A stretch of 64,000 nucleotides of DNA, taken from Candidatus Woesearchaeota archaeon (lineage in GTDB: Archaea > Nanobdellota > Nanobdellia > Woesearchaeales > GW2011-AR9). The translations under genes were made by a program, and so were the position numbers. Position 1 is the stretch's first letter. Each line of letters opens with the position of its first letter. The notes under the pieces were generated by a model. The model was given only the letters and a program-made list of their open reading frames with translations. It was not told the DNA's origin and ran no database searches. Below, in pieces: positions 45,793 through 55,566 of this stretch. The stretch lies in contig JABHDY010000003.1 of the NCBI GenBank assembly GCA_018676855.1, positions 212,136 to 276,135 of the forward strand. The letters are read 5' to 3'.

Positions 45793-47888
45793 GTTAACCT
45801 CTTAAAACCAGAATGGCACACAGGACCTTTGAGATATTTATCAGGATTACCTTCACTGATAGCCTTTGAAATAAAACTAAATGTATCATCAACTGCACGA
45901 AGATATTGAGTTATATGGTCTTCTTTATGCGCATAGGATGCGAAGTACGCAGTCGTTGCCAAGAATCCTTTTTCCAACATTAATTGTGTAAACAATGTTT
46001 TAAGAACAAGAGGATTATCATACTCAAACGAAAAACTGCTTAATGGATAAATTCCTGAAACTTTAATTTTTATACCATACTTCTCTGCTAACATTGCCCA
46101 CCCTTCCTGTACTTGTTTTCCATTTTGTTTAAGATGAGACGCAACATTATTTTCTTCTAATTTCTTGATTGTAGCAAGTGCTGCAGTAAACCCTATCCGT
46201 TCTGTCCAAAATGAACTGCTAATGAATGACCCTTGTGCAGCTTCCATAACGTTCCTTGTTCCAATGATAGCAGCGATTGGATACCCATTTCCCATGGCCT
46301 TTGCAAACACTGCAACGTCAGGATTGATTCCCAAATTTAAATGTGCACCACCTAACGCTAACCTAAACCCAGAAGACACTTCATCAAATACTAACACAAT
46401 ACTTTGTTCTTTGGTAACTGCACGAATTTTTTCCAAAAATCCGGGCGCAGGATAACGGCCACGTAACGGCTCCATAACAACTGCAGCAATATTTCCTTGA
46501 TGTTTCTGAACTAATTGTAAAAATTCGTCAATATCATTATAATGAAACGGAACGGCTGTTCCCTGTAATGCACGAGGAACTCCCCTGGGTTCTAATCCTG
46601 GAAGAAGATGCCCATCTAATGCAGCATCGTCCGCTAAATTTGTTGCAATGTACCAATCATGCCATCCATGATATCCGCAGAAAAGTATAAGGTCCTTGCC
46701 CGTTTTTGCACGTGCTATCCGTACCGCAACGGCAACCGCTTCGCCACCCGTTCGTGCAAACCGTACATTGTCTGCCCAAGGGTGAAGTTGTACCATCTTT
46801 TCTGCAAGTTCAACTTCTTCTGGACAGTTTAATGTCGTCTTTGTAGAATTGGTAATTGCGTTTGTAACGGCAGTATCAATATCATTATCTGCATATCCTA
46901 AAATTGACGTACCAATGCCCATGTAACACAAATCTAAATATTCATTATCATCTAAATCCCAAACGGAACATCCCTTTGCTTTCTTGTAATATGCTGGCCA
47001 CAAGTCCGGCAAATGTAATTCTGGTCTCTTTGATAATAATTGTGTTCCGCCAGGAATGAGCCGTTTTGCTTTTTCATAGAGTTGTTGTGATTTTCCAAGA
47101 GGAATTTTTAGTGAAGGTACTTTTTCTTGCACAACCGTATCTTCCTGTAACGATTTAGCATAGCCTTCATTCATTGATAAGTGTGCATTAATTTTTAGTA
47201 AGTCAGGATTATCTTTTACTACACGTACAATATCATGTAATCGTGAATCTTGTGAAGTAATCTTTTTCAACAGTTCATTCAGAAGTTCTACATCTTCTTT
47301 CTCATCAACGGTTAATCGAATATGTGATACGTCTTCATGATGTTGAAGATTAGTATGTTTGAAAAGTTCTTTATTTTTCCATATATAGGGTGTTACATGT
47401 TCCCTCTCTGATGGTAGGGTTGCTTCATGCCATGCCTTTTCTAACGCAGAAAAAGTAAACATGTCAAAGTCCATCCCATCAGGAAATGATGGTGGATGTG
47501 CATTCGACCCATAATCAGCACTATCCCGTATAAACAATTCAATTGTTTTATCAATAATCTCAGGATCAATTAAAGGACAATCGCCCGTAATCCGTACAAT
47601 GATATCCGCATTAAAACGTTTTGCACACTGATAATACCTATCAAGAACGTCATTTTCATTTCCAACAAAGTAATTGAATCCTTTCTTTTTTACTTCTTCA
47701 ATAAGAGAAAGGTTATTCAGATGATCGCTCGTAGCAAGAACAACATCGTCAACACGTTGCGCTTTCCTGACACGTTCAAGAACATGATGTACTAACGGTT
47801 TGCCTGCAAGTAAACTTAACATTTTTCCAGGAAATCGTGTGGAACCCATCCGAGCTTGAATAATTGCAATTACTTTTTGTTTTGCCAT
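45789..47888 (-). CDS. Fusion: SpsF/PseF-like cytidylyltransferase + class III (glutamate-1-semialdehyde) aminotransferase
   Basis: VIAIIQARMGSTRFPGKMLSLLAGKPLVHHVLERV; then IPGGTQLLSKRPELH...WDLDDNEYLDLCYMGIG...LVFDEVSSGFRLALGGAHLNLGINPDVAVFAKAMGNGYPIAAI. Confidence 0.93.
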   Translation of the reverse strand: MAKQKVIAIIQARMGSTRFPGKMLSLLAGKPLVHHVLERVRKAQRVDDVVLATSDHLNNLSLIEEVKKKGFNYFVGNENDVLDRYYQCAKRFNADIIVRITGDCPLIDPEIIDKTIELFIRDSADYGSNAHPPSFPDGMDFDMFTFSALEKAWHEATLPSEREHVTPYIWKNKELFKHTNLQHHEDVSHIRLTVDEKEDVELLNELLKKITSQDSRLHDIVRVVKDNPDLLKINAHLSMNEGYAKSLQEDTVVQEKVPSLKIPLGKSQQLYEKAKRLIPGGTQLLSKRPELHLPDLWPAYYKKAKGCSVWDLDDNEYLDLCYMGIGTSILGYADNDIDTAVTNAITNSTKTTLNCPEEVELAEKMVQLHPWADNVRFARTGGEAVAVAVRIARAKTGKDLILFCGYHGWHDWYIATNLADDAALDGHLLPGLEPRGVPRALQGTAVPFHYNDIDEFLQLVQKHQGNIAAVVMEPLRGRYPAPGFLEKIRAVTKEQSIVLVFDEVSSGFRLALGGAHLNLGINPDVAVFAKAMGNGYPIAAIIGTRNVMEAAQGSFISSSFWTERIGFTAALATIKKLEENNVASHLKQNGKQVQEGWAMLAEKYGIKIKVSGIYPLSSFSFEYDNPLVLKTLFTQLMLEKGFLATTAYFASYAHKEDHITQYLRAVDDTFSFISKAISEGNPDKYLKGPVCHSGFKRLT

Positions 47889-47916
47889 TTTATGTATTTT
47901 AATTTATTTTAAATTA

Positions 47917-50034
47917 TTATTTCTGTGGCCAATGTATTGGCAAGATAACTTTTTCATTATCTTCTTTCATTCCCTCTAAAATGCCATAGATGTTTTGTAT
48001 TCTTTCACTGTACTGTAAAGAACCCACATTTTCTTGAATATTTGCAAGACCATCAATTCCAAGAATAACTTTATCAATATGTTTGTTCAACATCGCAAAA
48101 TTAATACAGAATGACGATAAAGGAATGTTCGTTTCCTTTGCCAAGTTTTGAAGTTGTCGAACTTTATCCTTAACATGTACAAACTCACCAGTTAATTCGT
48201 CAGGGTTCTTAAACAATAATCCCTGTAAGAATACTGATCGAACATAAATCTCAATACCACGTTCTTTAAGTTTTGGTAACAAGTACGAAAACCGTTGATC
48301 AAAAATGCTAAATGGAAGTTGGATAATGTCAACATTAATATTATGCTCAAGAATATACTCAGCTTCGTGCGGATGATATAATGACAATCCAATTTTTTGT
48401 ATTTTCCCTTCACGCTTCAGTTTCTGTAATTCATCCCACATCTCAGGATGTTCTAAAAACTTATTAAAATGATGAATAAGATACCCATACACGTGCGAAG
48501 AATTCAATCGTACTAACGATTCAGTAAAATGTCGTTCAATTTCTTCATTGTGAAACTTTGAAATGACTTGTAATCCAGATTGTGGATTATTCTTAATATA
48601 TTCACCAATGACACCCTCGCTATCTTGATACCCATACGCAGTATCTAATACCGTAATACCCGAATCAAGAGCATACTGTAAAATCTGAAACACTTCTTCT
48701 TTGGGAATTTTACCACGTACATTATTAATACCATAATCATACCCAAACTGTGCCGTCCCTAACGCAATATTTGACGTTGTTGGAATTGAAAACGATTGTT
48801 CTTTTTGATGCATGTTTGGTACATTTTTTCTATAATGCGTAATAACTTTTGTTACTGCAGTAATAACATCTTCCACATCATTATCATCCATCTTAGGAAA
48901 TAATGGAATGGTAATAAGACCATTATACACTTTTTCAGTAATGGGAAAATCTCCCGGTTTTAATCCATAATTATGTTGATAATATGAATGAAGATGTATT
49001 GGAATATAATGAACATTAACGCCAATATTTTCTGCTTTTAACGCTTTAATTATTTGGTTTCTGTCAACCGTTAATAGAGTTTCATCAACATGAATTGTAT
49101 ACAAATGCCATGCACTTTGAATGTCTGGATGAACAGTTTGTACAGTAATTTCTGGAAATTGTGAAAAAGCTTCATTATATCTAGTAACAATCACTTCCCT
49201 TCTTTTCTGAAACAGGGGCAATTTTTTCAGTTGTGCAATGCCAAGTGCAGCTTGAAATTCTGTCATGTTATACCGATGACCAAGACGTTGCATGTCATAC
49301 ATCCAGTCAGCTTTTTTTCCGTACCGTTCCATAGCTTCTTTGGTAATACCATGTGTCCGATGCATCACACACAATTTTGCCAGTTCTTCATTATCCGTTG
49401 TAATGATACCACCTTCGGCCGTTGTCATATTTTTAACGGGATGAAAACTAAATATTGACAAATCGCCAATAGACCCAATTTTTTGATCTTTATACTTTGC
49501 TGATAAAGCATGTGCTGCATCTTCAATAATTTTAATGTCATAATCCTGTGCAATTTTTTGTATCTCATCCATATTGCATGGATTACCACCATAATGTACA
49601 GGAATGATTGCTTTTGTTCTAGGCGTTATTTTTTTTCTGATTTGATCTGGATCAATATTGTACGTTTTCGGATCTATATCTACAAGAACGGGAGTTGCTC
49701 CACAATAGACAATACAATTTGCTGTTGCTAAAAATGTTAAGGGTGTTGTAATAACTTCGTCACCAGGACCAATGTCAAGTGCACCGACACAACAGTGAAG
49801 GGCAGCAGTTCCAGAATTTACTGCAACTGCATATTTTGCTCCAACAAACGCTGCAATATCTTTTTCAAACTGTGTACATTTAGGGCCGGTCGTAAGCCAA
49901 TTAGAATCTAATACTGATAAGACTTCCCGTCGTTCTTCCTCACCTATCCACTGTGTTGCGTAGGGTAAAAAGTTTTCTCTGACAGGTTTCCCACCATCAA
50001 TTGCAAGTTGTATTTTTTGAGTATCTGTAGTCAT
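47917..50034 (-). CDS. Fusion: DegT/DnrJ/EryC1 aminotransferase (PseC-like) + aldo/keto reductase
   Basis: AVAVNSGTAALHCCVGALDIGPGDEVITTPLTFLATANCI...SIFSFHPVKNMTTAEGG; then NIALGTAQFGYDYGINN...LDTAYGYQDSEGVIGEY (AKR). ATG 50034 behind AGGTGAT. Confidence 0.93.
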   Translation of the reverse strand: MTTDTQKIQLAIDGGKPVRENFLPYATQWIGEEERREVLSVLDSNWLTTGPKCTQFEKDIAAFVGAKYAVAVNSGTAALHCCVGALDIGPGDEVITTPLTFLATANCIVYCGATPVLVDIDPKTYNIDPDQIRKKITPRTKAIIPVHYGGNPCNMDEIQKIAQDYDIKIIEDAAHALSAKYKDQKIGSIGDLSIFSFHPVKNMTTAEGGIITTDNEELAKLCVMHRTHGITKEAMERYGKKADWMYDMQRLGHRYNMTEFQAALGIAQLKKLPLFQKRREVIVTRYNEAFSQFPEITVQTVHPDIQSAWHLYTIHVDETLLTVDRNQIIKALKAENIGVNVHYIPIHLHSYYQHNYGLKPGDFPITEKVYNGLITIPLFPKMDDNDVEDVITAVTKVITHYRKNVPNMHQKEQSFSIPTTSNIALGTAQFGYDYGINNVRGKIPKEEVFQILQYALDSGITVLDTAYGYQDSEGVIGEYIKNNPQSGLQVISKFHNEEIERHFTESLVRLNSSHVYGYLIHHFNKFLEHPEMWDELQKLKREGKIQKIGLSLYHPHEAEYILEHNINVDIIQLPFSIFDQRFSYLLPKLKERGIEIYVRSVFLQGLLFKNPDELTGEFVHVKDKVRQLQNLAKETNIPLSSFCINFAMLNKHIDKVILGIDGLANIQENVGSLQYSERIQNIYGILEGMKEDNEKVILPIHWPQK

Positions 50035-50042
50035 AATGTTAA

Positions 50043-50492
50043 TCACCTATTTTTTGTATTCCATATTTCTTTTCCAAAGAAATCCCATGCGAACCGAAAG
50101 TCGTCACCTTTTGACTCTTCCAGTGAACTTGATGAGAAAAAAATGATTGTTGTATTATCTTCAAGAGCTTTAAAACCGTTAGCATACCCAGCAGGAATTT
50201 TAAGAATTGACGGTTTTGCACTGTGTAAAATATATGTTGTGGGAAGGCCAGTAAGCTGTCTGTTGTCCATTTTTGAACAAATTATTTTTACACAGCCCTG
50301 TGGAACAAAAACGTACTTTGTTTCTTTTTCATGGCCATGAAATGCTCGAACAACATTATTTGCCACATTTTTTACTTGATAAAACCGTTTTATACCGCTC
50401 GATATAAAGTCAAAATCGTTCACAAAAGAAACACTTCCCCTATCATCGTACGCAATGCCACCTTCAAATAATTGTATCTCGTCATGCATCAT
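50043..50492 (-). CDS. RmlC/WxcM-like cupin (sugar epimerase/isomerase family)
   Basis: DDRGSVSFVNDFD...IKRFYQVKN...RAFHGHEKETKYVFVPQGCVKI...IPAGYANGFKAL. Confidence 0.83.
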   Translation of the reverse strand: MMHDEIQLFEGGIAYDDRGSVSFVNDFDFISSGIKRFYQVKNVANNVVRAFHGHEKETKYVFVPQGCVKIICSKMDNRQLTGLPTTYILHSAKPSILKIPAGYANGFKALEDNTTIIFFSSSSLEESKGDDFRFAWDFFGKEIWNTKNR

Positions 50493-50734
50493 TGTATTAT
50501 TTGGTTATGTGAATAAAAGCCATTAACCAACCTCATTTTTTAGTCTTAATTTTTATATGTTTTTGTACTTGTTATATACATTTTCTGGCCATTTGTCAGT
50601 ATATAAAGTTTCTGAAATAGAGGTAAAGATGAAAGACTTGAAACGGAGCATGAAAAAAAGAATGATTTATAAATTCATTACATTTAAAAAAGAAAAACAC
50701 TGAATCACATTAAAAATTAAAAAATGGTGAATAT

Positions 50735-51472
50735 ATGAGTCAATCAGAAGAATTCTGGAAAACGAGGTCTGAGAAATATAATAATCTTAACTGGGTCACT
50801 GACGATTCTTATTTGAACGCTATCATTGAAGCGGGCAATTTTACGAAAGACGATAAAATTCTTGATGTGGGAACGGGAACTGGCGTTATTGCGCATACAG
50901 TTGCTCCACTCGCGAAGGAAATTATTGGTGTTGACATCTCACAAGATATGTTACAGCACAGTAATTGGAAAGATAACAAATATTTTTTACGAAGAGATAT
51001 CAGAGACAGAATCTTTCATGAAGGCGTTTTTGATAAGGTAACGGCACGAATGGTCTTTCATCACATTATTGAAGATACACAAAAAGCAATGGACGAATGT
51101 TATCATGTTTTACGGCCAGGAGGTAAGATGATCCTTGCTGAAGGCGTTCCACCAACTAAAGAGTTAAAGGATGCGTACGAAGAAATTTTTAAATTGAAAG
51201 AGGAAAGGATAGTTTTCCTTGAAGAAGATCTTGTTCAAATGTTTGAAAAAGCAGGATTTAAAGATGTTAATGTTATTACTCACCTTCAAAAAGGGTTCAG
51301 TGTTACAAACTGGATCGAAAATGCTGGCGGTTTGTCTGATGATGTAAAGAAAAAAATTCTTGACCTTCATATTAACGGAACTGACGAATTTAAAAGAATT
51401 TATAACCTTCGTATTGTTGATAATGAATGTCTTATTGATACTAAAAGTTTAATTGTGGTAGGAACAAAATAA
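50735..51472 (+). CDS. SAM-dependent methyltransferase
   Basis: KILDVGTGTGVIAHTVAPLAKEIIGVDISQDML...HVLRPGGKMILAEG. Confidence 0.9.
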   Translation: MSQSEEFWKTRSEKYNNLNWVTDDSYLNAIIEAGNFTKDDKILDVGTGTGVIAHTVAPLAKEIIGVDISQDMLQHSNWKDNKYFLRRDIRDRIFHEGVFDKVTARMVFHHIIEDTQKAMDECYHVLRPGGKMILAEGVPPTKELKDAYEEIFKLKEERIVFLEEDLVQMFEKAGFKDVNVITHLQKGFSVTNWIENAGGLSDDVKKKILDLHINGTDEFKRIYNLRIVDNECLIDTKSLIVVGTK

Positions 51473-51473
51473 A

Positions 51474-52967
51474 TCATTTCTTGACAAGTTTTATCAAATT
51501 ATTTATTTCTTGAATGTTAAACGCTTTTATAATAGAAAGAATTATGAGATATAATATACTACTGATACAAATTGATACAAGTGCACCGAGCCATCCTATA
51601 AGAATGGTTGACGAGAGTATAAGCAGTATAGCCGTAAAGACAAATCCTGCTCCCACAATTTTCATCCATATTTTCCATGGCGATGGCATTGCAATAAATT
51701 TTGTAACATAGTTAGTTGATAATATCAACATACATCCATAACTTATTGCAGTAGAAAGAGCTGCCCCAACAATGCCAAGTGCAGGAATTAACAGAATGTT
51801 AAGAATAATGTTAATAGCCGCAGCAAAAAGTACAATTTTCATAACAATTGCCGGTTTACCAATAGCAGTAATGATTGCATGATTATTTGCAGCAATAACA
51901 TATCCAAGAACGCCCACCAAAATAATTCTGAATGCAAGAATTCCTGAAAGATATTCAGGTCCGAACAAAGTTTCAATAAACAATGGTGCAAAAACAAATA
52001 TTGAAATGATTAATGGAAGTGTAATCATAAATGTATATTTGTACAATAACTGTACTCCTGCAAAAAGTCGTTTATGATCTTTACGTGCCCACAATTCAGA
52101 TACCATTGGTAAAAGAATTTTAGAATTTGCCTTTGCAAAGAAAAGGAATAGAAGTGCTGTTGGAAGAACAACGTTGTACACACCTACCTTCTCTAACGAC
52201 ACAAAATATGTTAAAATTAAAACGTCCAACCACGCAATAACTTTATTTCCGACACCGGTAAAGATAACGGGAGCCGAAAAAGTAAAAAGTTCTTTAATTG
52301 CAATTTTGAGATCTGTTATTTTAGCTTTCCAGATGTCTGTAAACTGAACAACTTTAATCATAAGTACAAGAAAAGCTGTCGTACTTCCAATAACGAATGC
52401 AATGGCTGCAGATAGAATTCCATATCCTAAACTGTACAGAATGAAAAAACTTACAATTGTCATTCCTAACCTAATCAGTTCTTCTGACCCGTACCATTTA
52501 ACTTTTTGAAATCCTTGCAATATACTATACGCAACATTACATAATAAAGAAACAAAAACGTAGATGGCAAAGAGTATAAGTAACGTTGCTGCTCGTGGAT
52601 CTTTGAAATAATTGTCTGCTAAATATGATGAAGATAGTATGAAGAAAACAATAAGGATTGTTGATGATATTAATTGAAACACAAATGATGCTACAATAAG
52701 CGTTTTTATCTTAGAATAATTCTTTTCAACTGCATAATGTGCAATAAATTTTACAAGGCCACTTCGTAACCCAAAATCTCTAAATAAGAGAAGAAACATC
52801 ATAAATGCTAGAACTGCGTAGAACAAACCAAAATCTGTTGGAGAAAGTTTTCGTGCAAGAACTACTCGTAAGATGTATGCCAGTAATGACGTAATGGCCA
52901 TAAGTATGGCAACAATTCCTACACCCTTGACAGCTTTTCGCGTATAATTCGTATGAGGAAGTTTCAT
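51474..52967 (-). CDS. Wzx-type polysaccharide flippase
   Basis: 12-14 TM pattern; RVVLARKLSPTDFGLFYAVLAFM; AAINIILNILLIPALGIVGAALSTAISY. Confidence 0.9.
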   Translation of the reverse strand: MKLPHTNYTRKAVKGVGIVAILMAITSLLAYILRVVLARKLSPTDFGLFYAVLAFMMFLLLFRDFGLRSGLVKFIAHYAVEKNYSKIKTLIVASFVFQLISSTILIVFFILSSSYLADNYFKDPRAATLLILFAIYVFVSLLCNVAYSILQGFQKVKWYGSEELIRLGMTIVSFFILYSLGYGILSAAIAFVIGSTTAFLVLMIKVVQFTDIWKAKITDLKIAIKELFTFSAPVIFTGVGNKVIAWLDVLILTYFVSLEKVGVYNVVLPTALLFLFFAKANSKILLPMVSELWARKDHKRLFAGVQLLYKYTFMITLPLIISIFVFAPLFIETLFGPEYLSGILAFRIILVGVLGYVIAANNHAIITAIGKPAIVMKIVLFAAAINIILNILLIPALGIVGAALSTAISYGCMLILSTNYVTKFIAMPSPWKIWMKIVGAGFVFTAILLILSSTILIGWLGALVSICISSILYLIILSIIKAFNIQEINNLIKLVKK

Positions 52968-53085
52968 TTATGAATATAAAAATGGAAGAAGTATGTTTTT
53001 AAATATGATGAGTTATGGTTCTAGTGATACCGTATTATACTCTTAATCCATAAACTATTTAAACCACTTTTTTTCTTAGTTTCAG

Positions 53086-54081
53086 ATGGACGAAAAGAAA
53101 GTGTTAAACTTGTACCGGCCAGATCATTTCGGTAATGAGATTATTCTTGCTGATGGTACAGCAAGAGCAGGAAAGTCTAAACTTCACCAATTATTGTCAG
53201 GATTTGAAGGGGTAGAATTACCTTCCCTAGAATTACTGCCTGAGAGATTATCATTCTTTTACTATCACAACCTTATTGATAAGAAAGCTGCAATTGCATT
53301 GTTAAAAACAGCATTACAATTCCGTTTGTTTTATAACATGCAAGCACGAAACGTCAATTTTAAACCTGGCGATTATTCGGGCGTCTTCGGAAACGCCAAT
53401 TGGATAAAATATATCAAACGTCTTTTCCTTAAAGATTCGTCCGTTGCCATGGAAAATCTGCACAAGGAAAGAGCAATACTTCAATTGATGGTACATGATA
53501 CTCTTGGATATCCAAACTTATTCTTTGATGCGTACGGTGATAAAGTATACTGGTTAGAAATGGTATGTCATCCAATAGATTTAATCAATTCTAAGTATAG
53601 AAAGAAACATGATTTAAGGGAAGACAGTTCTTCTTCATACACGTTAACATTGAAAGAGGGAGAGAATATTGTTCCTTGGTGGCACATTTATGATAAAGAT
53701 GGAGAGTATTTGAAGTTGTCACACATGGACAGAGTTATCTGGTCAACATACCACCGTCTGAAACATATCATGGAAGAATATAATAAATTGTCTGATTCAC
53801 AAAAGAAACAAATATTATGGATTCCGCTTGAAAAAATGATGATCGATCCTTGGACGTATATTGCAAAGATTGAAAAGTTGATAAAGCGTAAACCTGCAAA
53901 ATATATGAAAAAGAATCTTAAGAGATATAATTTTCCTGATACGATGGAACGTATTCTAGAAAGTAGGAAGAAAAAAGAAGAGTTGATCAGAAGTAAAGCA
54001 TCGCCAAAATATATTGCTCTTATGGAAAAAATGGTTACAGAGTACGAAACAACTGATTGGCACGCACTGAATCCATTATAA
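53086..54081 (+). CDS. Sulfotransferase-like protein, paralog of 39270..40283
   Basis: ILADGTARAGKSKLHQLLSGFEGVELP...MVCHPIDLINSKYRKK...EELIRSKASPKYIALMEKMV; co-linear with the other copy. Confidence 0.65.
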   Translation: MDEKKVLNLYRPDHFGNEIILADGTARAGKSKLHQLLSGFEGVELPSLELLPERLSFFYYHNLIDKKAAIALLKTALQFRLFYNMQARNVNFKPGDYSGVFGNANWIKYIKRLFLKDSSVAMENLHKERAILQLMVHDTLGYPNLFFDAYGDKVYWLEMVCHPIDLINSKYRKKHDLREDSSSSYTLTLKEGENIVPWWHIYDKDGEYLKLSHMDRVIWSTYHRLKHIMEEYNKLSDSQKKQILWIPLEKMMIDPWTYIAKIEKLIKRKPAKYMKKNLKRYNFPDTMERILESRKKKEELIRSKASPKYIALMEKMVTEYETTDWHALNPL

Positions 54082-54084
54082 GTC

Positions 54085-54210
54085 ATTTCTTGAATAACCT
54101 GATTATGTATACTAGCGCCCTGACCTCAGTCGAGGCACATGAGGTGAATCGCAGATAAAACTCATAATCGTGCCGTGCCCAAGTATACAAATCTTTTCTA
54201 TTCAAGAAAT
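54085..54210. repeat. Nested inverted repeat / putative structured element between convergent genes
   Basis: Outer arms ATTTCTTGAATA (54085-54096)/TATTCAAGAAAT (54199-54210); GATT (54101-54104)/AATC (54190-54193); TGTATACT (54106-54113)/AGTATACA (54182-54189); GC-richer 68-nt core with GGCAC/GTGCC and ATGAG/CTCAT. Confidence 0.85.
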
Positions 54211-55566
54211 TTATTTCTTCATTGTATCTACTTGATATTTAAGATATTCTTTAACACTACGCGCTTCATACATATAATTAATTATCTCGTCAATCTCTTG
54301 ATCAATCTCTTGAATAAAACCTTCATTATGAGCAATCTCTTCCTGAACAGAAACATCTTCAATATAATGTTGAACATCAACAGGTGCGCCCTTTTCTAAC
54401 TTGTTTAATGGAAGGTCCATATCATCGATTTTACGGAAGGGAAAGAAATGTCTGGTTGTCCTTGGAGAAAAGATATTGCCCGTTAAACCACGTTCAACAA
54501 CTTCAGATTTTGAAATGTTCGTTTTATCAATTATTAAATGTCTGTGCATTAATCGTGTTCCTACCCGAATATTTTCATTATTATAATCAACGTACTGAAC
54601 GGGAACGGTTTTATATCCATGCATTAAAAAGAAAATGTATCGATGACTACCATCTAATACAATTCCAGTATTTTTATCAACAAGAAGTGGTGCTTTAACA
54701 AATCCATCTTTTAATAGAAGGTTGTTTAAATTGTTAAGATGGTTCGGAAATACTTTTTCTAACGGTTTAATTGTGTTTATAGAAACAATTTCGTACTTGC
54801 TAGATGTTGTTTCTAGTTGTTTAATTGGTTTATCTGTAAATAATTCATTTGCTTTGTGTAAATCGTTATGATCATCAATTTCAAACCATTTCATACCATG
54901 AACGGGACATACAAACAACGGTGTTGAACCGTTGATATGTTCTGCAATGACAAGATCGTAGTACACATTTGTGTTTCCTTTCTGTACTTCAATGTCTAAC
55001 CATTGAGAGAATTGTTTACCAAATTCTGCCGTTATCTTTAAAATTCCTACAGATTTATGATAATTGTCATTATATTCTGTGAGTGGCTCTCTGACAATTT
55101 GTATTTTTTGTACATGATGTCCGTCTCCCGTTGTTAACATACACCCTTCTTTAAATAAACTAAACCTGTCACCTGCCCAATACGAAAGGGTATGATTCGT
55201 ATTCATGATTCGTGTAAGAACGTTTTTGTCAAAGAACGAATCTCCTTCAATTAAGAGTGAACCTTGTTCTAAATGATCTCGTACTAACCATAACGAATAC
55301 ATGTTATTCGTTGTTGCATACTCTTTACTTTCAATATATGTGATGTTCATATTTTTGTATGATGTTCCAATGGTGTTTTGTATTACATTTGCAAGATGAC
55401 CAACAACAAGGACAACATCTTTGATACCTTCATCTGCTAAGTGATTAAGTGTATTGATAAGAATCGGTGTACCGTTAACTTCAACCAAACATTTTGGGAT
55501 AGTATCCGTAATTGGTTTTAACCTATTACCAAGTCCCGCAACTAAAAGTATTGCTTTCTGTATCAT
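54211..55566 (-). CDS. Fusion: LicC/RmlA-like nucleotidyltransferase + ParB/SerK-like (free-serine kinase-type) domain
   Basis: AILLVAGLGNRLKPITDTIPKCLVEVNGTPILINTL...; then VSINTIKPLEKVFPNHLNNLNNLLLKDGFVKAPLLVDKNTGIVLDGSHRYIFFLMHGYKTVPVQYVDYNN. Confidence 0.8.
   Translation of the reverse strand: MIQKAILLVAGLGNRLKPITDTIPKCLVEVNGTPILINTLNHLADEGIKDVVLVVGHLANVIQNTIGTSYKNMNITYIESKEYATTNNMYSLWLVRDHLEQGSLLIEGDSFFDKNVLTRIMNTNHTLSYWAGDRFSLFKEGCMLTTGDGHHVQKIQIVREPLTEYNDNYHKSVGILKITAEFGKQFSQWLDIEVQKGNTNVYYDLVIAEHINGSTPLFVCPVHGMKWFEIDDHNDLHKANELFTDKPIKQLETTSSKYEIVSINTIKPLEKVFPNHLNNLNNLLLKDGFVKAPLLVDKNTGIVLDGSHRYIFFLMHGYKTVPVQYVDYNNENIRVGTRLMHRHLIIDKTNISKSEVVERGLTGNIFSPRTTRHFFPFRKIDDMDLPLNKLEKGAPVDVQHYIEDVSVQEEIAHNEGFIQEIDQEIDEIINYMYEARSVKEYLKYQVDTMKK

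Noticed and set aside
54085-54210. Mobile element (MITE/IS end) call for the palindrome
   Set aside because: TIR-like arms exist but no clear target-site duplication, transposase or second copy in the window; reported as a structured repeat only.
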